This document shows, one piece after another, positions 15,550 through 24,873 of a stretch of 33,324 nt of DNA. The DNA is taken from assembly GCA_025351925.1 (NCBI GenBank), contig JANXVC010000430.1, positions 1-33,324 of the forward strand, given 5' to 3'. The stretch comes from Rhodospirillales bacterium. Lineage in GTDB: Bacteria > Pseudomonadota > Alphaproteobacteria > Acetobacterales > Acetobacteraceae. A model generated the notes under the pieces. The model ran no database searches and was not told where the DNA came from. It worked only from the letters and a program-made list of their open reading frames with translations. Within the stretch, counting starts at the first letter, position 1. Each line of letters starts with the position of its first letter. The position numbers and the translations under genes were made by a program.

Positions 15550-16854
15550 CTAATAAGGCGTGCTGTCCTCGAGTGCTTCGCGCATCAGGACGTAGTGCTG
15601 CAGCATCGGTTCCGAAAACGCGAAGGCGTCCGGGCCGATGCTGCGGCATGCTCGCACCGTGCCTGTCTCCTTCAACCGCGCCCACGCATCCCGCTCAAGC
15701 CAGCGATCCGCGATGAAGTGCGCACCCTCGTGCTCCGAGACGATGAAGCGGGCATAGCGGTCCTGCTCGCCGCCGGCAATCGCCCGGAGACTATCAAGCG
15801 TCGTGCGGTCGCGCTCACCCTGGGTGACACCCTGGTAGATCGCGGCAACGCGCGGGTCGGCCTCCTCCACAGCGCGTCGAAACGCAGCGAGCAGGTCGGC
15901 CGCCTCGACCTGCGACGACGCGCGGGCGATCGCCTCGGTTCCCGCATGCAGGCCGAGCAGCTGCGCCACGTAGGGAACGCCGCGGGCAGCGTCGATGACG
16001 GCTTCCCGCACGCTCGGCAGGAACTCAATGCCGGCGTCCCGCCCGCCCTGCACTAAAATCTCATCGATCTCCGCGTCGGATAACAGCGGCAGCGCCAAGC
16101 CGAGGATGTTGCGCTGGATCGAAGGATGCCGCCCAACCAGCTCCTCCAAACTGTCGGAGACGCCGACGATGATGAAGCTGATGGCGGCGCCCCGGTCGGA
16201 TGCCTGCTTGATGGCGTCGGCGAACCAGGTCCGCGTCGCAGAATCCTCCACCCGATCGAACTCGTCGGCGATCAGCACGACATGGCGACCGGCCAGGCGA
16301 CCCGGCAGCGCCGCGATGTCACGCGGCTGGAGGCGGCCGCGCGGCAAGGCCGCCTCACACCCCTCCAGCTCGTCGTCCTGGACAACCGGCGCCGCGAGCA
16401 TGGACTTCGGCAGATCGCGGACGAGGCCGCGCACAATATCCTCAAACCGGCTGTCGAATGAGCAGGTATAACGGCCAACCATATATCCGGAACTGCGGGC
16501 GGCGGAGGCCACGAGGTTGACCAGCGAGGTTTTACCCCGGCCACGCTCGCCGTAGAGCACGACATGCGCCCGGTCGAGCGCGATCGCGCGGAAAATCCGC
16601 AATAGCTCGGTCTGCCTGCCGCTGACCCGGCGCGAGCTGCGCTGCGGGCGGGTCGGCGTGAACACTTCGCGCAGCGCGTGCTGTTGTGAGGGCGGCTGCG
16701 CGGCCACGTCCATTGGCAACGCGCCAGCTTTGCGCGACGTATTCGCGCGTGATGGCACGCTGAGCTGCGGCGATGCCTTTTGCCGGGATGGTGATGAGGC
16801 ATCGTCCGGCACAGGACGCGGCGAACGGCGGAGCATGCGCGTTACGAAACTCAT
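15550..16854 (-). CDS. AAA+ ATPase, ORC/Cdc6- or STAND-like
   Basis: The 434-residue protein has a basic, Ser/Pro-rich, probably disordered N-terminus (1-75), then an SGRQTELLRIF segment, an intact Walker A GERGRGKT (102-109), Walker B VVLIADEFD (192-200), and a sensor-1-like FIIVGVSDS (227-235). The remaining half is helical, with a winged-helix-like end. No membrane helix or signal peptide is visible. Architecture recalls ORC/Cdc6-type or STAND ATPases that act as switches. Its position between the barrel gene and a glycosyltransferase is unusual and suggests a role in EPS assembly or its regulation. The first ATG is 16854; an upstream TTG at 16884 is possible. Confidence 0.7.
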   Translation of the reverse strand: MSFVTRMLRRSPRPVPDDASSPSRQKASPQLSVPSRANTSRKAGALPMDVAAQPPSQQHALREVFTPTRPQRSSRRVSGRQTELLRIFRAIALDRAHVVLYGERGRGKTSLVNLVASAARSSGYMVGRYTCSFDSRFEDIVRGLVRDLPKSMLAAPVVQDDELEGCEAALPRGRLQPRDIAALPGRLAGRHVVLIADEFDRVEDSATRTWFADAIKQASDRGAAISFIIVGVSDSLEELVGRHPSIQRNILGLALPLLSDAEIDEILVQGGRDAGIEFLPSVREAVIDAARGVPYVAQLLGLHAGTEAIARASSQVEAADLLAAFRRAVEEADPRVAAIYQGVTQGERDRTTLDSLRAIAGGEQDRYARFIVSEHEGAHFIADRWLERDAWARLKETGTVRACRSIGPDAFAFSEPMLQHYVLMREALEDSTPY

Positions 16855-16956
16855 GGATGCAAGTAAATCACCTGGATGCTGCAATGCAACGCAAACGATC
16901 GAAATATTGCGTAAGTTTTAACTAACACAAGTCTGTGATCCCGCTGGAGGTACTCA
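16855..16956. promoter_or_regulatory. Divergent promoter region between AAA+ ATPase and GT4 genes
   Basis: A short AT-rich interval (around 16895-16930) between two divergent genes, so it must hold both promoters. GGAGG at 16946-16950 is the ribosome site for the GTG start at 16957. Promoter boxes are not clear. Confidence 0.4.
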
Positions 16957-18231
16957 GTGCGCCTAACATTTGTGAACACGCTTTACCCGCCCTACGGTGC
17001 AGCCGGCGCTGAGACGACGCTTCGCTTACTGGCCGCGCAAATGGTGGATCGTGGACACGATTGCAACGTGGTGACGCTTACGCCGGGCCGGCAGGCGGAA
17101 AACGGCGAGGTTGATGGAATTCCAGTGCACTATCTCCCGCTCGCCAACGTCTTCTGGCCGCATGGGGCTTGTCGGTCCGCGCCGTGGCGTCTGATATTTC
17201 AGGCAATTGAGGCCTATAATCCCGTGATGGGGCGGCGGCTCACGGTACTATTACGGCGCCTCGCGCCCGAAGTTGTGAACTTCCACAATTTGCAGGGGTT
17301 CTCCGCGTCGGCGTGGTCGGCGGCGCGAAGGTTGCAAATCCCAGTGGTCCAAACGTTGCACGACTACTATACGGCCTGTCCGCGGAGTGCGATGTGGCGT
17401 CCCGGTCGCGGCAACTGCTCGTCGCTCTGTACGGAATGCAATGTCTTCGGCAAGCCGCGTCGGGCATTGTCCGATCTTCCCGATGTTCTAACCTGCGTCA
17501 GCCATCGTGTGTTTGACAGATTGACCGGCGCGGGCGCCTTTCCCCGCACGGTTACCGGCCAGCAAACCATACGGATTATCCGCGGCAATAATGCGTCGGA
17601 CACGCTGCCAGGGATTGATCCACCGGTTGCCGGCACGCCGCTCCGTCTTGGCTTCATTGGGCGGCTTGATCCGTCTAAGGGCCTCGAACATCTAATCGAC
17701 GTAGTCGGTCGGCTGCCGGACGGCGCTGTCTCGCTTCATATCGCCGGGACGGGAAAACCTGACTACGCCAGCGCGCTGCACGCGCGTGCGGCTGGAGTGT
17801 CCCATGTTGAGTTCATCGGTCATGCAGCACCGGCAGACTTCTTCCCTTCGATCGACCTGCTGGTTATTCCATCGGTATGGGAAGACCCGTTTCCGCGGGT
17901 GTTCCATGAGGCTTTGGCCTACGGCGTGCCAAGCCTGGTGACGCCACTGGGCGGCCTTTCCGAGGCGATCGAGCACGGCCGCAACGGCTTCCTCATCGCC
18001 GGCACCGGCGCCAACGCGCTGTATGCGAGCCTTGCCGAACTCATCGCCTCGCCTTGGGACCGGGGTTTTGTATTTGCCGAGTGCCGTAAAGCCGCGGCGA
18101 GTTTCTCGCCCTCCCGTATCAGCGGCGAATACGAGGCGGTGCTGATGGCCGCCGCCGCGCGTCGGCCTGTGCCGGATGGCGCCGGAGTACCCTGGCGTGG
18201 CGCCCCTTCCACCATGCCCGCATCGGCCTAA
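16957..18231 (+). CDS. Family 4 glycosyltransferase
   Basis: This 424-residue GT-B fold retaining transferase starts with RLTFVNTLYPPYGAAGAE, a typical donor-side N-terminal domain, and has a Cys cluster (ACPRSAMW to CTECNVF, about 142-160) seen in some GT4 enzymes. The C-terminal domain shows LGFIGRLDPSKGLEHLIDV and the E-x7-E signature in EDPFPRVFHEALAYG, followed by GGLSEAIEHGRNGFL for nucleotide-sugar binding. A GTG start at 16957 with GGAGG six bases upstream is well supported. It is followed closely by a membrane GT2 gene, likely in one transcript. Confidence 0.88.
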   Translation: MRLTFVNTLYPPYGAAGAETTLRLLAAQMVDRGHDCNVVTLTPGRQAENGEVDGIPVHYLPLANVFWPHGACRSAPWRLIFQAIEAYNPVMGRRLTVLLRRLAPEVVNFHNLQGFSASAWSAARRLQIPVVQTLHDYYTACPRSAMWRPGRGNCSSLCTECNVFGKPRRALSDLPDVLTCVSHRVFDRLTGAGAFPRTVTGQQTIRIIRGNNASDTLPGIDPPVAGTPLRLGFIGRLDPSKGLEHLIDVVGRLPDGAVSLHIAGTGKPDYASALHARAAGVSHVEFIGHAAPADFFPSIDLLVIPSVWEDPFPRVFHEALAYGVPSLVTPLGGLSEAIEHGRNGFLIAGTGANALYASLAELIASPWDRGFVFAECRKAAASFSPSRISGEYEAVLMAAAARRPVPDGAGVPWRGAPSTMPASA

Positions 18232-18244
18232 AGGAGATTATGTC

Positions 18245-19429
18245 TTGCTCGGTCTGCAACTGCTTGCCGGTGCTGGCGCCTTCGCGGCCGTCGGCCTGCA
18301 TCCCTTCACCACCTATCCGCTCAGTCTTGCAGCCCTCGCGCGCTTCCGCCCCCGGCCGGTCGCGACAGGACTGGCGGCGCTCCCTGGCAACGCAGCCGTG
18401 GCCGGGTCCACGCCGACGGACGCACGCGTAGCTTTGTGTGTCTGCGCCTATAACGAAGAGAAGGTGATCCGCGCTAAGGCCGAAAACATGATCAGCATGC
18501 GGCAGCTCGCGCCGGGCCTTGAGCTGCTGATCTATGTTGACGCCGCGTCGGACCGTACGGCTGAGATCCTGCGGGAGTATGAAGGCGAGATCACCGTCAT
18601 CACCTCACCGCTCCGCCACGGCAAGACCTTCGGCATGAACACGCTCGTGCAGGCCAGCAGCGCCGACTTCATCGTGTTCTCCGACGCGAACGTCACCTTC
18701 GCACCGGACGCCATTCCGCGCCTGCTTGCGCGCTTTGCCGATCCGCAGGTCGGCTGCGTCTGCGGCCATCTCGTCTATACGCTGGCCGACGACAGCGCGA
18801 CGGCGGTGACGGGTTCACTCTATTGGCGCCTTGAGGAGACCATCAAGGAGCTGGAGACGCGCAGCGGATCGACCATGGGCGCCGACGGCTCCATCTTCGC
18901 AATCCGGCGTGCGCTGCATCGGCCGCCGCCGCCCGATATCATCGACGACATGTATGTGTCGCTGTCCATCCTGTGCAGCGGCCACCGTCTCGTGCGCGCC
19001 AGCGATGCTCTGGCTTTTGAGGTCACGACTTCGAAATCCGGCGATGAGTTCCGCCGTAAGGTCCGCATCGCCTGCCAGGCTTTCAACGTCCACCGCCTGC
19101 TGCACGCGGACCTGGCCGGGCTGCCGCTACTGGATCAATACAAGTACGTCTCGCATAAGCTGCTGCGTTGGTTCACCGTCTATCTGCTGTCGGCGGCCAT
19201 GCTCTGTCTCGTCGCCGGGTTGGTCGTGCTGGGCGCGTGGCTGCTGCTGCTGCTGGGTATCGGTAGTGGGGCAGCATTGCTGTTTGCAGCCTGGCTTCGA
19301 CCGTCTGGGCCGCTCGGCAAACTAGTTGATATCAGCGCGGCGTTCATCGCGACCGGGGTCGGCGTCATCCGGTCGCTTCGCGGCGAACGGTTTCAGGTCT
19401 GGACGCCGCCCGCCTCAGCACGCAGCTGA
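18245..19429 (+). CDS. Membrane-anchored family 2 glycosyltransferase
   Basis: The protein (about 394 residues) begins with a hydrophobic segment, followed by a GT2 domain with VALCVCAYNEEKVI, IYVDAASDRTAEI, FSDANVTF (DxN/D metal site), SGSTMGADGSIFAIRR, and DDMYVSLSIL carrying the likely catalytic acid. C-terminal helices (about 310-370) anchor it, as in processive cellulose/hyaluronan synthase-like enzymes, but the Q-x-x-R-W motif of processive enzymes is not present in standard form. The TTG at 18245 follows AAAGGAG by eight bases; an ATG at 18176 overlaps the preceding gene and has no site. An out-of-frame ATG at 18240 encodes only a short shadow. Confidence 0.8.
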   Translation: MLGLQLLAGAGAFAAVGLHPFTTYPLSLAALARFRPRPVATGLAALPGNAAVAGSTPTDARVALCVCAYNEEKVIRAKAENMISMRQLAPGLELLIYVDAASDRTAEILREYEGEITVITSPLRHGKTFGMNTLVQASSADFIVFSDANVTFAPDAIPRLLARFADPQVGCVCGHLVYTLADDSATAVTGSLYWRLEETIKELETRSGSTMGADGSIFAIRRALHRPPPPDIIDDMYVSLSILCSGHRLVRASDALAFEVTTSKSGDEFRRKVRIACQAFNVHRLLHADLAGLPLLDQYKYVSHKLLRWFTVYLLSAAMLCLVAGLVVLGAWLLLLLGIGSGAALLFAAWLRPSGPLGKLVDISAAFIATGVGVIRSLRGERFQVWTPPASARS

Positions 19430-19450
19430 GACGGGCGGTAGGGTGGGTCA

Positions 19451-21634
19451 TCACGCCGCCATGTTGAGCACCATCACGACCGGCCGGCGCGATGCGGCGG
19501 TGAGCGTCCGAATCGCTTCGCGCACCTCGGCGCGCTTTGCCCGCTTCGCGCCGACCACAAGCACGACCGTATCGACGATATTGGCGAGTACCATCGTCTG
19601 CGTCGCGCTGCCGATCGGCTGGCTGTCCATCACGAGAAGATTGTATTCGTCCCGAGCCTCGGCGATTAGGTTCTGCAGCTGCATCGAGTCCAGAAGCTGG
19701 TTTGCCGCCGGCTGTGCCCCAGCGACCAGCAAGAGATCGAGGCTGGTCTGCCGGTCCTGCTGGACCTGATCCTGCCAATGCTCACGTCCTTGCAGCGTCT
19801 CGACCAGGCCGTTGCTCGGCGGGAGCTTCATAATACGGGCCAGCGAGGGCTCGCGCAGATCTCCCTCCAGCAGCAGCGCACGCAGCCCATCGATGGCCGC
19901 GACACGCGCGAAGGCCGCAGTGATCTCCGCCGCCCCCTCGGCGGCAGCGCTAGAGACAAAAAGCACGCTGCGCGGAACAGACCCCTGTCCAGAGAAGCGC
20001 AGGCGGGTGCGGAGCGACCTTAACGCCTCAGCTTCGGGTCCGCTTGGATTTACGATCACACGCTCGGCCAGTGAGCTTCCACCCGTGAGGCGCGGTATGA
20101 CGGCGAGCGGAGCTAGACCCGTCGCGCTCCTGATGTCGTTGGGTTTTGCAAAACCATTGTCGCGGCGTCCCCGAGCCAGTGAAAGCAGCCCGCCAAAGGC
20201 AAAGCCGCTCAGCATGCCCAGCAACCCGGCCAGCTTCGGCTTGGGGCTCGCCGGGAACGCCGGCGACACGGCCGTGCTGACGACCCGCACGCCGCTCTGC
20301 TCGGGCCCGATTTTCCTCGCCGCGGTCTGCGCCTCGCCCTGCAACAGCGTCTGCAGGACATTGCGCCGCGATTCGGCATCCCGCTCAAGCTGCTGCAGCT
20401 CGGACTGCACCGCGGCGAGGCCTCCGGCGTTTTTTTGCGCGATCTCAAGCTGCCGCTGCAGGTCCGTCTCGCGCGCCCGCGCGGCATCGGCCTGCGCGCC
20501 GAGCGAGGCTGTGACCCGCTGCGCCTCCGCCGCCAACGCACCGCGCAGCGAGGTGAGCTCCGCCTGCGCCGCGCGGTACTGCGGATGACCGACGCCCAGC
20601 GTCGTCGCCAACTGCGCCACATGGCGGTCTGCGGCCGCCTCCTTGTCCCGCAACGCGCTGATCGTGCTCGAGCCGAGCACAGCGGCGTTGTCGTTCGACA
20701 CAACCCCGGTCCGCGCGAGCGCACTGGCGCGCTGGTAATTCGCGACCGCCTGCGCCCGGTCGGCGCTCGCCCGGGTCAGCGCGCTGGAAAGGTCCTCAAG
20801 CTGCTGCTGCCCGACGCTGCCCGCCCGGGTCTGTACGAGGTTGTACTTCTCGCGCGTGTCGGCGATCTTCCGTTCGAGCGCGCTGATCTCGGACCGTGCC
20901 TCGACAACCCGGCGCGATAGTTCGGAGTTGGCGTCGGTGTTGGCGGAGACGCGGCCCTGCGCTTTGTCGGCCATGTAGTGCTTGATCACGCTGTTCACGA
21001 CGCCGGCCGCTGTCTTCGGATCGGTCGAGGTGAACTGAACCAGGATAATCAGGCTTCGATTGTCATTGATAATGCTGAGGTTGTGCAGCAGGCTGCCGAT
21101 GACGCCGTCCTGCAGCACGGCCTGCGGAGCCGGCAGCTCGGGCTTCGTAATGTCGGGTAGCAGGCCGGTATCGAACAGCGGCTGCGCCACGGACAGCGGC
21201 AACGCGCCCGCGATCTTTCGCTTCAGCGTCTCCATAAGCGGTGGCGGCCGCAGCGAGCTGTTGAACTCTGGGTTGGCGATCAGGTTCAGCTCGTCCGCAA
21301 CCTCCTGCAGCAGCGAGCGCGACATCAGGATCTGCACCTCGCTACGGACTAATGGCATCGGGTCCGGCATCGCCTCGCCGCTGAGCGCGCCCTGCAGGGC
21401 CGGAACGGCGAAACGCTCCATGTCGATCGAGAGGGTTCCCGAAGTGGTGTACTGCTTGGGGACCAGCGCGACGGTGTAGGCATAGGCGGCGGCGCCAAAT
21501 AGCAGCCCGAAGCACAGGATCAATGGCCAGTTGCGGCGCAGCGTTCGGAGCAGCTGCCCCGGCGTTACCGCCGCATCCTCCAACGCCGGCGGCCCCTTTT
21601 CGAACCGCTCGTCCAGGAGTGCCAGCTCCGACAT
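19451..21634 (-). CDS. Wzc-like polysaccharide co-polymerase with degenerate kinase domain
   Basis: The 727-residue inner-membrane protein has the PCP-2a layout: helix 1 (about 35-55), a Wzz domain, long periplasmic coiled-coil (about 235-440), a Pro-rich stretch SPAFPASPKPK before helix 2 (about 468-487), and a cytoplasmic BY-kinase-like domain (about 530-727). In that domain the Walker A segment reads SSAAAEGAAE (561-570) where GKS/T is expected, Walker A' reads LLLEGDLR (D to E), and Walker B reads LLVMDSQP. No C-terminal tyrosine cluster is present; it ends VMVLNMAA. It should control chain length and export but probably cannot autophosphorylate. AGGA precedes ATG 21634. Confidence 0.9.
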   Translation of the reverse strand: MSELALLDERFEKGPPALEDAAVTPGQLLRTLRRNWPLILCFGLLFGAAAYAYTVALVPKQYTTSGTLSIDMERFAVPALQGALSGEAMPDPMPLVRSEVQILMSRSLLQEVADELNLIANPEFNSSLRPPPLMETLKRKIAGALPLSVAQPLFDTGLLPDITKPELPAPQAVLQDGVIGSLLHNLSIINDNRSLIILVQFTSTDPKTAAGVVNSVIKHYMADKAQGRVSANTDANSELSRRVVEARSEISALERKIADTREKYNLVQTRAGSVGQQQLEDLSSALTRASADRAQAVANYQRASALARTGVVSNDNAAVLGSSTISALRDKEAAADRHVAQLATTLGVGHPQYRAAQAELTSLRGALAAEAQRVTASLGAQADAARARETDLQRQLEIAQKNAGGLAAVQSELQQLERDAESRRNVLQTLLQGEAQTAARKIGPEQSGVRVVSTAVSPAFPASPKPKLAGLLGMLSGFAFGGLLSLARGRRDNGFAKPNDIRSATGLAPLAVIPRLTGGSSLAERVIVNPSGPEAEALRSLRTRLRFSGQGSVPRSVLFVSSAAAEGAAEITAAFARVAAIDGLRALLLEGDLREPSLARIMKLPPSNGLVETLQGREHWQDQVQQDRQTSLDLLLVAGAQPAANQLLDSMQLQNLIAEARDEYNLLVMDSQPIGSATQTMVLANIVDTVVLVVGAKRAKRAEVREAIRTLTAASRRPVVMVLNMAA

Positions 21635-21795
21635 GTCCAAGGTCCTTTCCAATAAGCCCAACAAGCCGGCCACATCGGGCCAGCCACGGTGACAGATGAT
21701 GCAACGCACCAACAAGGCAATCGGCGCGGGCCGTACAAGGCGATTTAAAGCGGTTGTGATTTCCGGCCAAGTTGCGGTGATGCCATCTAGCCGCC

Positions 21796-22719
21796 ATGCA
21801 AGCAGGAATGGCCTATTTCATACTGGCGCATCACAGGCCGCAGCAGTTGCGCTGGCTTGTCGAGGCGCTCGCGCCGTCGGATGACGCACGGCGTGACACG
21901 ATCATTCTGCATATTGACCGTAAATCCATGCTGGGCCTCAAGGCCGAGCGGCGCGGGATCTGGCAGATGGCGAAGGGCCTTGCGGCGGAATATCCCAACG
22001 TATTCGTCATGCGGCCCCGCTTCACCAACTGGGGCGGCTGGAGCCTGGCGCGCATTCAGCTCGATGCGATTGCAATGGCGCTGGAGGCCTCTCCGAACTG
22101 GTCGCATTTCGTCAATCTGAGCGGGCAGTGCTACCCGATCAAGCCGATCGAGCAGATCAGGCAGACGCTGGCGGCGGATCCCGATCAAGTCTTTGTGGAG
22201 CTGCGGCACCTCTCGACGCTGCCGGCCGATGACTGGCACCTACGCTGGCACCCAATGCTGGAGCTACCGCACCGCGCGGTGAAGTTCAAAGGGCCGCGTC
22301 CGCCGCCGGATGATTTCGAGCTCGCCTATAAGGGTTCGCAATGGTCGATCCTGCCGCGCGCATTTTGCGAATGGCAGCAGCGCGCGCCGGTCGCCAAGCC
22401 GATCCGGCGTTATCTCAGCCGCTTGCTGCTGTCAGACGAGCTCATCATGCAGACGCTCGTGCGCAACGGCCCGTGGCGCGACAAGGTAGCGCCGCATTTC
22501 GGGCGTGAGATCATCTTTCCCGGTCCCACGGTGCTGACCCGGGACGACCTGCCGCGCCTGATGCGCAGCCCAGCGTTCTATGCCCGCAAGTTCGACCAAC
22601 GACGCGACCCCGAGATCCTGCCGTTGCTCGCCCGGCGGTTCGGTTATCCCATGAGCGGATTGCCCATAGGCGAACTCCCGGCGAGCCCAACGCCCGCGAG
22701 CGAAGCGTTGGCGCAATGA
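21796..22719 (+). CDS. Core-2/I-branching (GT14-like) glycosyltransferase
   Basis: The 307-residue protein resembles the branching beta-1,6-N-acetylglucosaminyltransferase family: MAYFILAHHRPQQLRWLV at the start, IILHIDRKS, VMRPRFTNWGGWSLARIQLDAI, HFVNLSGQCYPIKP, a YKGSQWSILPR segment, and SDELIMQTLV. It is a GT-A type enzyme that needs no metal in its eukaryotic relatives. In an EPS locus it probably adds a side-chain sugar, but the linkage cannot be inferred. It lies between the divergent Wzc-like gene and a GT4 gene that begins in its stop codon (ATGA). The start at 21796 is the first ATG; one at 21808 is possible. Confidence 0.82.
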   Translation: MQAGMAYFILAHHRPQQLRWLVEALAPSDDARRDTIILHIDRKSMLGLKAERRGIWQMAKGLAAEYPNVFVMRPRFTNWGGWSLARIQLDAIAMALEASPNWSHFVNLSGQCYPIKPIEQIRQTLAADPDQVFVELRHLSTLPADDWHLRWHPMLELPHRAVKFKGPRPPPDDFELAYKGSQWSILPRAFCEWQQRAPVAKPIRRYLSRLLLSDELIMQTLVRNGPWRDKVAPHFGREIIFPGPTVLTRDDLPRLMRSPAFYARKFDQRRDPEILPLLARRFGYPMSGLPIGELPASPTPASEALAQ

Positions 22720-23873
22720 CCCGCGCGATGCGGGTGGCGATGATCGACCCGTCGCTGTTTACCCTGCCCTATGACACGGCGCTCGCGGCGGGCCTGCAGG
22801 CAGAGGGGCACCAGGTCGTATTGCACGGCCGCGCTCCCGGTCCGGATGACAACGCCACCGACGGCGCACCGCTGCTTGCGAGCTTCTACCGGGTTGCCGG
22901 CGCCCCGGCCCTCGCGCGCCTGCCGCACGCGCTCCGGCTGGGCATCAAGGGCCTGGACCACGCCTGGTCGATGCAGGCGCTGGTGCGGCGGCTGCGGCGC
23001 GAGCGGCCGGACGTCATCCACTTCCAATGGCTGCCGCTGCCCGTCGTGGACCGCCGCTTCCTCAAGCGGCTGCGGGCGATCGCACCGCTCGTGCTGACCG
23101 TGCACGACACCAACCCGTTCAACGGCAACCCCGCCGGTCGCCTGCAACGAGTGGGCGCCCACGCGGCCTTCGCCGATTTCGACCGCCTGATCGTCCATAC
23201 CGAGCAGGGCCGCACCCGCCTGCTCGCCCATGGCGAGGCGACGGACCGCGTGACGGTGATGCCGCACGGCCTGCTCGGGCGCGCATCGGCCGACGCCGCC
23301 GACGACGCCATGCAGGGCGAGATCACCTTCCTGCTGTTCGGCAAGATCAAGCCCTATAAAGGGGCGGACTTGCTGATCGAGGCGTTCGCCCGCATGGACC
23401 CGGCTTTGCAAAGCCAGGCGCGCCTGCGCATCATCGGCAAGCCTTACATGGACCTCGATCCGCTGTATCGCCTGGCCCAGCGATCGGCAGTTGTGGACCG
23501 GGTCACGATCGAGCCGCGCTTCGTGGGCGACGCGGAGGTGGGCGGCATCTTCGCTCCCGGCGTCGTCGCGAGCTTCCCGTATCGCGAGATCGAGGCGAGC
23601 GGCGTGCTGAGCCTGGCGATCACCTTCGGCCGCCCGATCCTGGCCGCCCGCCTCGGCGGCTTCATCGAGGCCGTGCAGGACGGCGAGCACGGCTTGCTGG
23701 TTCCGCCGGAGGACGTTGCCGCGCTATTGGCCGCGATGTCACGCTTCGTCGCGGACCGCGGCTTCGCCGCCGCCTGCGCAGCGCGGGTGCGCGCGCTCAC
23801 GACGTCGGTCCCAACCTGGCCGGAGATCGCGCGCCGGACCGTCGAGCTCTACGCCGCGCTGCCTCGGTCCTGA
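22716..23873 (+). CDS. Family 4 glycosyltransferase
   Basis: This 385-residue GT-B protein begins with RVAMIDPSLFTLPYD, has DVIHFQWLPLP and LTVHDTNPF in the N-terminal half, and shows LLFGKIKPYKGADLLIEAF and GRPILAARLGGFIEAVQDGE in the nucleotide-binding half. Its ATG overlaps the GT14-like stop by four bases, indicating translational coupling. The classical E-x7-E appears altered (EIEASGVLSLAI region), so donor binding may differ from typical GT4. It ends 31 bases from the convergent GH26 stop. Confidence 0.85.
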   Translation: MTRAMRVAMIDPSLFTLPYDTALAAGLQAEGHQVVLHGRAPGPDDNATDGAPLLASFYRVAGAPALARLPHALRLGIKGLDHAWSMQALVRRLRRERPDVIHFQWLPLPVVDRRFLKRLRAIAPLVLTVHDTNPFNGNPAGRLQRVGAHAAFADFDRLIVHTEQGRTRLLAHGEATDRVTVMPHGLLGRASADAADDAMQGEITFLLFGKIKPYKGADLLIEAFARMDPALQSQARLRIIGKPYMDLDPLYRLAQRSAVVDRVTIEPRFVGDAEVGGIFAPGVVASFPYREIEASGVLSLAITFGRPILAARLGGFIEAVQDGEHGLLVPPEDVAALLAAMSRFVADRGFAAACAARVRALTTSVPTWPEIARRTVELYAALPRS

Positions 23874-23904
23874 TGGGCACGCGACCCACAGGCGAAAAAC
23901 GGTA

Positions 23905-24873
23905 TCAAGCGTTGCGCTGCAATCCCGCATGCAGCGCCTTGGCGGCCTCCGGCAGGCGGCCGTCGGTGACCTTCGCATCATAGTCCGGCGCGCGGTAGTT
24001 CCAGTAGCAGGCATAGTCCACCGGCCCGCCCTCGCGCATCCACGCCAGCATGTTGCGGATGAATAGTGGATCATCGCCGCCGCCGTGCCCATCGGGCCGC
24101 GTGCCGGTGCCCCATTCTGGAAAGGACCGCGGCTTGCCATGGGTCTTGGCGAAGTCACGGTGCCACCGAAGCCCGGCCTCGTGGTTCAGCAGGTATTGCC
24201 AGCGCTGCGCCGGGTCCTGGATAAGCGGCCAGGACTGGTTGTAGATGTCCAGCCCGACGATATCGACGACATCGTCGCCGGGATAGGCGTCCGCCGTGGG
24301 GCCATCGACCGTGGTGGCGCTCCAGTCGAAGCGGAAGCGCGCGCCCGGCACGCCGCGCATCGCCAGGGCGATCCGCCGCCAGTATGCCCTGAAGTCCGGC
24401 GTGTTGCCGCGCGCGGTCCAAGAATACCAGCCGCCGTTGAACTCCCAGCCGATGCGGATCACGCTGTCGCCGTAGGAGTTCTCGATCAGCTTGCGGGCGA
24501 GCGCCGCGAAATGCTGATCGAAGGCGCCGCGCGCGCCCTGGGCCAGGGTCGGCTGCCCCTCGCTCACCAACATCGGCACTGAGACGATGAGGCTCTTGCG
24601 CCCGGCGTCGCGCCAGCAGCCGCTCATCCACCCGGCCTCGTTGACCATCCCGTTCCACGTCTCCTTCTCAAGGAAGTCGAGCACGACGTCGAGCGGCCGG
24701 CCCAGCCACTTCTCATAAGCGGCGACCTCGGGCACGCCGGTGTAGCCCGCACCGCCATAGGTGCCGATGCGGATCGCGGCAGCCGCCTGCGCCGGAGCGC
24801 CGGGGGCGAAGACCGCAGCCGCAGCCGCGCCGGCCAGTGCACGGCGCGTAAGAATGGGAACCCGGTGTATCAT
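23905..24873 (-). CDS. Tat-exported GH26-like glycoside hydrolase
   Basis: The 322-residue protein has an N-terminal twin-arginine signal (LTRRALAG, hydrophobic to about residue 33) and a GH26-type (beta/alpha)8 domain. RIGWEFNGGWYSW holds the likely acid/base Glu144, and SFPEWGTGTRP the likely nucleophile Glu253. GH26 enzymes cleave beta-1,4-mannans, or mixed-linkage glucans. In this locus the natural substrate is probably the EPS itself. The ATG overlaps the acyltransferase stop by four bases, and GGAG is upstream, so the two are co-translated. A longer open frame extends to 25545 but that part is antisense overlap, not protein. Confidence 0.85.
   Translation of the reverse strand: MIHRVPILTRRALAGAAAAAVFAPGAPAQAAAAIRIGTYGGAGYTGVPEVAAYEKWLGRPLDVVLDFLEKETWNGMVNEAGWMSGCWRDAGRKSLIVSVPMLVSEGQPTLAQGARGAFDQHFAALARKLIENSYGDSVIRIGWEFNGGWYSWTARGNTPDFRAYWRRIALAMRGVPGARFRFDWSATTVDGPTADAYPGDDVVDIVGLDIYNQSWPLIQDPAQRWQYLLNHEAGLRWHRDFAKTHGKPRSFPEWGTGTRPDGHGGGDDPLFIRNMLAWMREGGPVDYACYWNYRAPDYDAKVTDGRLPEAAKALHAGLQRNA

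Noticed and set aside
18240-18431. ATG at ideal spacing from AAAGGAG giving a Cys-rich peptide
   Set aside because: Out of frame with the GT2 domain, short, and ends without any motif; the in-frame TTG five bases later is the better start.
22644-23690. 348-codon antisense frame opposite the second GT4 gene
   Set aside because: Shadow ORF: Ala/Arg/His-rich without motifs, opposite a clear glycosyltransferase.
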